The notes below the pieces were generated by a model. That model was not told the origin of the DNA. It searched no databases and saw nothing but the letters and a program-made list of their open reading frames with translations. Positions 6,966-11,630 of a stretch of 11,630 nucleotides of DNA are shown piece after piece. Source of the stretch: Thiotrichaceae bacterium (GTDB lineage: Bacteria; Pseudomonadota; Gammaproteobacteria; Thiotrichales; Thiotrichaceae); NCBI GenBank assembly GCA_027009095.1, contig JALVDG010000180.1:1-11630 (forward strand). The letters are read 5' to 3'. A program made the position numbers and the translations under genes. Numbering within the stretch: position 1 is the first letter of the stretch; each line of letters starts with the position of its first letter.

Positions 6966-8258
6966 TTATTTAAGCTGGTAAGTTGGATCAAGAATAAGCG
7001 CCCGTACTAGGCGTAGTTTTCCAGGGTGTGTTGGTAATGGGAGTACAGGAGTGACAGGTGACAACCAGTCAACGACTTCTTTGCCTGTTGTATTAGGAAG
7101 TTTTTTCGAAATATAAGCCTGAGCGCGTGTATGACGAGTTAATTTATTTAGCAAAGAGGTGCGTACCAATAGCGTTTGGGTGTCAATCCAGCTTTTACCA
7201 CCATCCCAACCCTTTACTGTAGGGGGGTCGAAAAGGTCTTGACCTAATAAACTAAGTATATGCGCTAGCTCTTTGCTTGGTAATTTTGCAAAGGGTAGCG
7301 TGCGTAATGTTCCAATAACAAGGTCTATAGGAGACTTGATCATATTGCCACGATATCTTTTTGACCAAAATGTCTCGCTATTTAATACTTCGCTCATCAG
7401 TGCTTTGATGCTGTAATTGGAGTTTCTAAAGACATTAGCCCATCGTCGCGTTACACGTGGGTCTGGATAGCTATCACTGACAAACTCTTTCCACACTTTT
7501 TCAGCAATATAGACAGCAGTACGAGGATGTTTTAATAAAACATCGATAATTTGATCACCATTTGTAATGTTCGGTGTGCCTAAGAAGGTGACAGGGGTAT
7601 TGTCATGTTTGCTGGCATCATAGTGGAAAGTGCCTTTATCCATATTAACGCCCCAGCCTGTAAATGCTATTGCAGCTGCACGTATATCTGCTTCGGTATA
7701 GTTATGTCCTCGCCCTAAGGTGAATAACTCAAGTAGCTCTCGAGCAAAGTTTTCATTAGCTTTGCCCTTAACATTTTTAGAGCCATCAAGATAAACGAGC
7801 ATGGCGGGGTCTTTAGCAATGCTTTTTAAGAGATGAGAAAAGCTACCCATCGCATTCTTGCGTAAGAACAGGCTTTGTTGATGTATTAAATGAGGGTACT
7901 CCACTTTTTCGAGAGAGGAGGTAAAGTGGTTATGCCAGAACATTGTCATACGTTCGTTGACAGGGGTTCTAGAAGTTAAAAGATTTTTTACCATCCATTG
8001 CTTCAAAAGGTCATTCTCTCGCATCATTTGTTTACGAGCCTTGCGCTTACCATTGCCATTTTTGAGACTCATTCTATTGAGTTTTGTCCAAGGGGTTAGT
8101 TTTGGTGGCGCAGGTGTGCGGACTTTTTCAGGGTGCAATAATATGCTGACAGCCTCCGCTCGGGATTTCCCCTCTAAAGCCTTAGTCCCAGTCCATTCTT
8201 GCCCTAATGCAACGCGCGAAACAAGGTGGCGTGCGTCAGATAAATTAAGTCTGTACAT
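6966..8258 (-). CDS. DUF1800 family protein
   Basis: Function unknown; genes of this family are commonly found directly upstream of DUF1501 genes, as here. The 430-residue, mostly helical, basic protein shows the family blocks MTMFWHNHF (104-112), PAMLVYLDGS (151-160), NENFARELLELFTLG (168-182), AFTGWGV (198-204) and PPTVKGWDGGKSWI (345-358). A Lys/Arg-rich segment lies at 65-80. No signal peptide or membrane segment is seen, so it either stays in the cytoplasm or leaves with its Tat-exported partner; the latter is speculation. The ATG has AAGG about seven bases upstream. The first gene of the operon, it faces the histidine kinase gene across a 518-base gap. Confidence 0.88.
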   Translation of the reverse strand: MYRLNLSDARHLVSRVALGQEWTGTKALEGKSRAEAVSILLHPEKVRTPAPPKLTPWTKLNRMSLKNGNGKRKARKQMMRENDLLKQWMVKNLLTSRTPVNERMTMFWHNHFTSSLEKVEYPHLIHQQSLFLRKNAMGSFSHLLKSIAKDPAMLVYLDGSKNVKGKANENFARELLELFTLGRGHNYTEADIRAAAIAFTGWGVNMDKGTFHYDASKHDNTPVTFLGTPNITNGDQIIDVLLKHPRTAVYIAEKVWKEFVSDSYPDPRVTRRWANVFRNSNYSIKALMSEVLNSETFWSKRYRGNMIKSPIDLVIGTLRTLPFAKLPSKELAHILSLLGQDLFDPPTVKGWDGGKSWIDTQTLLVRTSLLNKLTRHTRAQAYISKKLPNTTGKEVVDWLSPVTPVLPLPTHPGKLRLVRALILDPTYQLK

Positions 8259-8277
8259 TCGTTTACCTTATATACTT

Positions 8278-8292
8278 CGAATTGGTAATTCG
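8278..8292. promoter_or_regulatory. Perfect palindrome in the DUF1800 leader
   Basis: CGAATT-GGT-AATTCG has perfect 6-base arms and lies 20 bases upstream of the DUF1800 start codon. It could be a repressor site or a small RNA hairpin near the ribosome site. A 15-base palindrome can also arise by chance in a gap of this size. Confidence 0.35.
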
Positions 8293-8776
8293 TTATTTCC
8301 TTTTGTAGCCTATTGTGATTGGGGGAGGGAATAACGTCGTTTTTTATAATTATTATTTATCCCGACTCTGTATGTGTCTCTAAATACTTTGAGCAATACG
8401 GTCGTTTTTTATTTTTAGTCTAAGCTTAAGAAGCCTAACTGGAAATGAACATTAATTCTTTTCTGCTAACCTTCCGTCGACATCAATTAATTTAATTTAT
8501 AGAGTATTGTTATTCGCTATAAATTAAACTGATCCCCATATAACCATATGATAGAAGTTGAATCAAGTAATATCTGAAATAGTCTAATATTTATTTTTGA
8601 CTTATTGATTTGTGTGTACTAGGGGAGCACCTGTATTATAGAAAAACCATTCGTTTGTTATTTTAGTATATTGTTTTTATGGTTTGTAAAATATTTCCAG
8701 TTGCCCCTTAATCTTTAATAAGTGCTCAAACAGAGGTAATGTAAAGTAATTAAGACGCTTATTGTGGATTGTTTGT
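8293..8776. other. Intergenic region between DUF1800 and the hybrid kinase
   Basis: No credible gene was found on either strand. The region is AT-rich and must contain divergent promoters for the DUF1800 operon and the kinase, but no clear -35/-10 pair could be fixed; a TATTAT at 8634-8639 lacks a matching -35. Its main landmark is the perfect inverted repeat at 8491-8528. A weaker 7-base pair, AAACCAT (8644-8650) and ATGGTTT (8679-8685), lies nearer the kinase. Confidence 0.4.
8491..8528. promoter_or_regulatory. Perfect 12-base inverted repeat upstream of the hybrid kinase
   Basis: TTTAATTTATAG (8491-8502) and CTATAAATTAAA (8517-8528) are exact reverse complements separated by 14 bases. It lies 233 bases from DUF1800 and about 250 from the kinase start, near the middle of the gap. 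No G/C stem or T run suggests termination. An operator for a dimeric regulator shared by both promoters is the more natural reading, but inferred. Confidence 0.5.
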
Positions 8777-10540
8777 ATGCAAGTAAAAGAAAAAATTGAA
8801 AATGCTCGTTTCTTACTATTGCAAGAGCAGTCTAGATTTATGTTCATTGGGAGTATTTTGAGCTCATTGGGTTTGATTGTAACGCTATGGGGAGCAGTTC
8901 CTAAACATATACTATTGCTATGGTTTGGTTTTTTAACGCTTTATTGGCTAGGGCGCTTGTATCATTCGAACTATCTTCTCGAGCAGTTACAACATCGTAG
9001 CCCTACGGTTAATGAGAAAAGATACTTTTACTTTTACCCTGTTGTGTCTGGTATTTTTTGGGGAGCAGCAGGTGTTTTATTTTTCACACCAGATTCAACG
9101 ATACATCTAGTTTACCTTCTAATGTATCTATTTGGCATAGTAATAGGTTCGGCTGTTTCATTGTCTTATATTCGATGGGCATTTCCCATCTATGCTGTCA
9201 TTAGTATATTGCCTATTTCAATACTGCTAATGGGCGATGATAATGAGTCTTTTTTATGGATAGCTTTAACATTATTGATGGGAATATTGGCTGTTATTGC
9301 GATTAGCCATAATGTATATCGCTCTATTTCTGACTCTTTGAAAATCCGCTTTGAAAATGAAGATTTGGTTGAAACATTAAGACGGCAAACATTAGCCTTA
9401 GAGGAGCAAAAAGAGGTTGCTATCAAGGCGAATCAAGATAAGTCACGCTTTTTAGCTTCAGCTAGTCATGATTTAAGGCAACCTATTCACTCCTTGTCGT
9501 TATTAACCGATGCCTTAGAGTCTCAGATAACAACTGCGAAAGGAAAGTCTATTTTAGGTTTAGTGCGTAATGCAAATGACTCGCTTAATCATTTGTTGGG
9601 GTCTTTGTTGGATGTCTCTAAATTGGATGCAGATGTTATTGAGCCTCAAATAGAACGTATAGACTTGGTTGCTCTATTGAGTAATATTGCGGATAACTAT
9701 CGTTTATCTGCAAAGCAGAAAGGCTTGCAGTTGCGACTCCATTTGCGCGATTGTTATATAGATAGTGATCCTTCTTTGTTATCAAACGCGATTATGAATC
9801 TTATTGATAATGCCATTAAATATACATCTAAAGGCGGGGTATTAGTGTCTGTTCGCATTCATGGTGAAGTGGTTAAGGTTCAAGTATGGGATACAGGTAT
9901 TGGTATCGAGCAAAAAAATCATAAGAAAATATATCGAGAATTTTTACAGCTAGGAAATCATGAGCGTGATATGGACAAAGGCTTAGGGCTGGGTTTATCC
10001 ATTAGTCAGCGTGTATTGAAGTTATTGGATCATCCTTTATCGCTTTCATCTGTATATGGTCGTGGTAGCGTCTTTACAATATCAATCCCTTTGTCGTCTT
10101 TGCCAGAAGCACCTTGTCTAGAACCATCTGCTGAGATGCTACCATTTAGCTGGGAAGAAGCTAGAAAGTACACGGTACTCCTCGTTGATGATAATAAAAC
10201 AGTATGTAAGGCTGCGAAATTAGCGTTAGAATCTTGGGGATATAATGTAGTAACTGCGAATGGCATCGAAGATGTAGAGCAAATTGCAAAAAATAAAAAA
10301 CTAGCAAGCTCTATTGATGTGATTGCTGCTGACTATCGCCTACCCAATAATGTTACAGGTATCGATGTAATACAGCGCTTTGAAATATTATCGGGTTATA
10401 AATTGCCCGCTTTTTTAATCACAGGAGATACAGCACCCGAAAGGCTTCAAGAAGCAATCTCATATGGCTTACCTTTATTGCATAAGCCATTAAAGCATGG
10501 AGAGTTTAAAATGGTATTACGTAGGTTGCTTCATAACTGA
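8777..10540 (+). CDS. Membrane-bound hybrid sensor histidine kinase with C-terminal receiver
   Basis: Senses an unknown signal and autophosphorylates, then relays phosphate to its own receiver and possibly the neighbouring regulator. The 587 residues comprise about six hydrophobic membrane segments (roughly 22-177), a short coiled coil (190-220), a HisKA domain with phospho-acceptor His231 in ASHDLRQP, and a HATPase domain with N-box NAIMNLIDNAIKY (Asn341, Asn345), G1 DTGIGI (372-377) and G2 GLGLGLS (402-408). The receiver (about 466-585) has acid pair Asp471/Asp472, phospho-acceptor Asp519, Thr549 and Lys570. No periplasmic sensor domain is present, so sensing is probably in the membrane. 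ATG 8777 is preferred to the upstream TTG at 8762, which would add only MWIVC; neither has a good ribosome site, so the start is the least certain part. It overlaps the convergent regulator by 10 bases. Confidence 0.9.
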   Translation: MQVKEKIENARFLLLQEQSRFMFIGSILSSLGLIVTLWGAVPKHILLLWFGFLTLYWLGRLYHSNYLLEQLQHRSPTVNEKRYFYFYPVVSGIFWGAAGVLFFTPDSTIHLVYLLMYLFGIVIGSAVSLSYIRWAFPIYAVISILPISILLMGDDNESFLWIALTLLMGILAVIAISHNVYRSISDSLKIRFENEDLVETLRRQTLALEEQKEVAIKANQDKSRFLASASHDLRQPIHSLSLLTDALESQITTAKGKSILGLVRNANDSLNHLLGSLLDVSKLDADVIEPQIERIDLVALLSNIADNYRLSAKQKGLQLRLHLRDCYIDSDPSLLSNAIMNLIDNAIKYTSKGGVLVSVRIHGEVVKVQVWDTGIGIEQKNHKKIYREFLQLGNHERDMDKGLGLGLSISQRVLKLLDHPLSLSSVYGRGSVFTISIPLSSLPEAPCLEPSAEMLPFSWEEARKYTVLLVDDNKTVCKAAKLALESWGYNVVTANGIEDVEQIAKNKKLASSIDVIAADYRLPNNVTGIDVIQRFEILSGYKLPAFLITGDTAPERLQEAISYGLPLLHKPLKHGEFKMVLRRLLHN

Positions 10541-11166
10541 TTTATTAAGCCTTGTCTTAATGCCACTTTTACTGCTGAAGTACGGTTTCTAACATTTAAA
10601 CTACGAAATATTTCATATAAGTGTGCTTTTACGGTATTCGCAGAAATGCCTAGTTCACTGGCTATTTGTTTATTAATTAATCCTTGTGCTAGTAGATGTA
10701 AGATTTCTTTTTGTCGGTTAGTGATATGTGAAAAACCATCTTCAGAAGAAGGAGAGTCCTTATTGTCAGATTGATATGTAGTATTAGGGGTATATATCTC
10801 TCCTCTCATAACCGTATTAATAGCGTTTACTAAAGATGCGCTATTACAAGACTTTGCAATAAACCCAGTAGCTCCACTTTCGATCGCTGTTTTTATTATT
10901 GAGGGGGATTCTGTCGCAGAAAGGATAAGCACAGGAGACCAAATATCTAAACTTTGGAACCGATGCATAAGAGAAAAGCCATTAATCCCCGGCAGGTTAA
11001 CATCAAGTATAATAAGATCTGGGTGAGTATGAGTATTTTTCAGGTGCTCTATCGTTTCCGATGCGCTTTGTGTGCAAGCTATAGTCATTGATGAATCAAG
11101 ATTTTGTAGCAACATTTTTAGACTTTCAGCAAATAATTGATGATCATCTATTATTAATATATTCAT
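10531..11166 (-). CDS. NarL/FixJ-type response regulator with LuxR DNA-binding domain
   Basis: Transcription factor switched by phosphorylation, probably by the adjacent hybrid kinase. The 211-residue protein has a receiver (about 1-118) with acid pair Asp7/Asp8, phospho-acceptor Asp55 in LIILDVNLPG, Ser83 and Lys105, all key residues present. A polar linker (130-145) follows. The LuxR helix-turn-helix (about 147-208) has LTNRQ-like ITNRQKEIL at the start, GLINKQIASELGIS and NTVKAHLYEIF, the standard recognition pattern. The start has AGGA seven bases upstream of the ATG. Tail-to-tail overlap with the kinase without any terminator between them means each transcript can run into the other. Its promoter lies in the palindrome-rich gap to the right. 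Targets unknown; the DUF1800 operon is a candidate by position only. Confidence 0.9.
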   Translation of the reverse strand: MNILIIDDHQLFAESLKMLLQNLDSSMTIACTQSASETIEHLKNTHTHPDLIILDVNLPGINGFSLMHRFQSLDIWSPVLILSATESPSIIKTAIESGATGFIAKSCNSASLVNAINTVMRGEIYTPNTTYQSDNKDSPSSEDGFSHITNRQKEILHLLAQGLINKQIASELGISANTVKAHLYEIFRSLNVRNRTSAVKVALRQGLINQL

Positions 11167-11278
11167 TTTGGATTCCTGCGGCTCTTGTTACCCGCTGTGT
11201 GTTTTAATTTAGGAATCTCAGCATTAAACCTATATCTTTTTTGAAGAAAGCAGTCAGTTTACAGTCCGAGCTTACTTT

Positions 11279-11404
11279 GGAGCGCGTATAAAATAAGTTT
11301 GACAAGCTAACTAGCCTGATTGTTCCAATTTGATGATCTTAAATCATCCAAGTTGAGACAATCATTCTGCGTTATGGTTGTCGAACTTATTTCATGCACG
11401 TTCT
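11279..11404. repeat. Large imperfect palindrome (about 126 bases), structured RNA or MITE-like
   Basis: Outer arms 11279-11305 and 11378-11404 pair at 25 of 27 positions if four G-T wobbles on the plus strand count; the core AAATAAGTTTGACAA (11291-11305) against TTGTCGAACTTATTT (11378-11392) has one wobble. An inner hairpin (11317-11337 with 11343-11364, including TGATTGT/ACAATCA and GATGAT/ATCATC) has a five-base loop. Internal loops of 11 and 13 bases separate the two stems. The fold is read directly; its role is unknown. A degenerate CTTT on each side is too short to call a target duplication. Confidence 0.6.
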
Positions 11405-11406
11405 TT

Positions 11407-11429
11407 GCGGAGCAATATTCCGCGTTTTT
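11407..11429 (+). terminator. Short G/C hairpin with T run, terminator-like
   Basis: GCGGA (11407-11411) pairs with TCCGC (11419-11423) around a seven-base loop, followed by G and five T residues (11425-11429). It sits two bases past the large palindrome, so on the plus strand it would end an RNA containing that fold. The stem is short, so efficiency is doubtful. Confidence 0.4.
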
Positions 11430-11455
11430 ATGTATGACTTTATTCATATTTGCTT

Positions 11456-11502
11456 GAAAAACGAGTAAAACACGGTCTTAAATTGTGTTTTAGTGCTTTT
11501 TC
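11456..11502. repeat. Two-part inverted repeat
   Basis: TAAAACAC (11466-11473) and GTGTTTTA (11485-11492) are exact complements with an 11-base loop. In the same register GAAAAA (11456-11461) pairs with TTTTTC (11497-11502) beyond a symmetric four-base internal loop. The shared register argues against chance. The T run on the right arm could make it a weak terminator for plus-strand transcripts. Confidence 0.5.
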
Positions 11503-11527
11503 GAAATGAATTTTGTCAATGATTTTA

Positions 11528-11628
11528 GTACTAGGATGTGGTGACTCTGACAGAAGAGAGTATCGGCGATATTCATTGCAATTAATTCGTTTAATGCGGT
11601 GCAATCAGTAGTGGTGTTAGCCTAGTAC
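11528..11628. repeat. Nested inverted repeats at the window edge
   Basis: GTACTAGG (11528-11535) and CCTAGTAC (11621-11628) are exact complements about 85 bases apart. Inside lies an 11-bp stem, ATTGCAATTAA (11575-11585) against TTAAT (11591-11595) plus TGCAAT (11600-11605), with loop TTCGT and a four-base bulge GCGG. The structure ends two bases before the window edge, so its right flank cannot be seen. Confidence 0.45.
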
Positions 11629-11630
11629 GG

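Larger units (their letters stand above)
11167..11630. other. Gene-free, palindrome-dense region at the right end
   Basis: No credible protein gene or tRNA was recognised in 464 bases. At least four imperfect palindromes follow one another (11279-11404, 11407-11423, 11456-11502, 11528-11628). A 30-codon frame at 11519-11611 has no ribosome site and lies across a hairpin arm, so it is not called. The stretch may hold a structured RNA, a decayed small mobile element or an attachment region continuing past the window. Confidence 0.5.

Noticed and set aside
7957..8334. 125-codon plus-strand frame opposite DUF1800
   Set aside because: It is antisense to a well-supported gene and its sequence shows no recognisable domain.
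11279..11404. Integron attC site
   Set aside because: Length and imperfect palindrome resemble long attC sites, but the GTTRRRY core and its complement are absent at the ends and no integrase is seen.
11519..11611. 30-codon open frame beginning MILVLGCGDSDR
   Set aside because: No ribosome site, too short to judge, and it coincides with arms of an inverted repeat.
1..11630. CRISPR array, tRNA, rRNA or transposase gene
   Set aside because: No regularly spaced repeats, cloverleaf with CCA-type end, rRNA-like block or transposase motif was recognised on either strand by eye.

Overview
The window reads as chromosome of an AT-rich, chemolithoautotrophic sulfur-oxidising bacterium, most likely a gammaproteobacterium. 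That reading rests on form II RuBisCO with a divergent CbbR regulator, a secreted Gly/Asn-rich protein resembling sulfur globule proteins, a sulfide:quinone oxidoreductase, and an SseB-family protein, all within 5.6 kb. No rRNA, tRNA, CRISPR array, transposase or phage gene was seen. The species cannot be named from this sequence.

Layout. Positions 1-1456: cbbM on the minus strand, closed by a strong hairpin terminator at 21-48, so no cbbQ/cbbO partner follows inside its transcript. 1457-1629: divergent control region with a sigma70-like cbbM promoter, repeated TAAAGCAT elements and a TNA-N7-TNA box next to cbbR. 1630-2559: cbbR. 2593-2626: shared bidirectional terminator. 2651-3217 (minus): sulfur-globule-like exported protein with its own good promoter. 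3218-3625: 408-base divergent gap. 3626-4762: SQR, starting at a TTG behind a clear AGGAG. 4830-5606 (minus): SseB. 5742-5772: terminator of the next unit. 5796-8258 (minus): a two-gene operon, DUF1800 followed by a Tat-exported DUF1501 protein. 8259-8776: 518-base gap with two perfect palindromes. 8777-10540: membrane hybrid histidine kinase, overlapping tail to tail by 10 bases with a NarL/FixJ response regulator (10531-11166, minus). 11167-11630: a gene-free stretch holding four consecutive imperfect palindromes, the first about 126 bases long.

How the genes fit together. The left half is a compact sulfur-and-carbon module. SQR oxidises sulfide at the membrane and feeds electrons to the quinone pool. 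The globule-like protein may coat stored sulfur in the envelope. CbbM fixes CO2 using the resulting energy, under CbbR control. The right half is a signalling block: a hybrid kinase and a LuxR-type regulator next to a DUF1800/DUF1501 pair of unknown function. That the two-component pair controls the DUF operon is inference from position only.

The least explained signals are the palindrome cluster at 11279-11628 and the perfect 12-base inverted repeat at 8491-8528.
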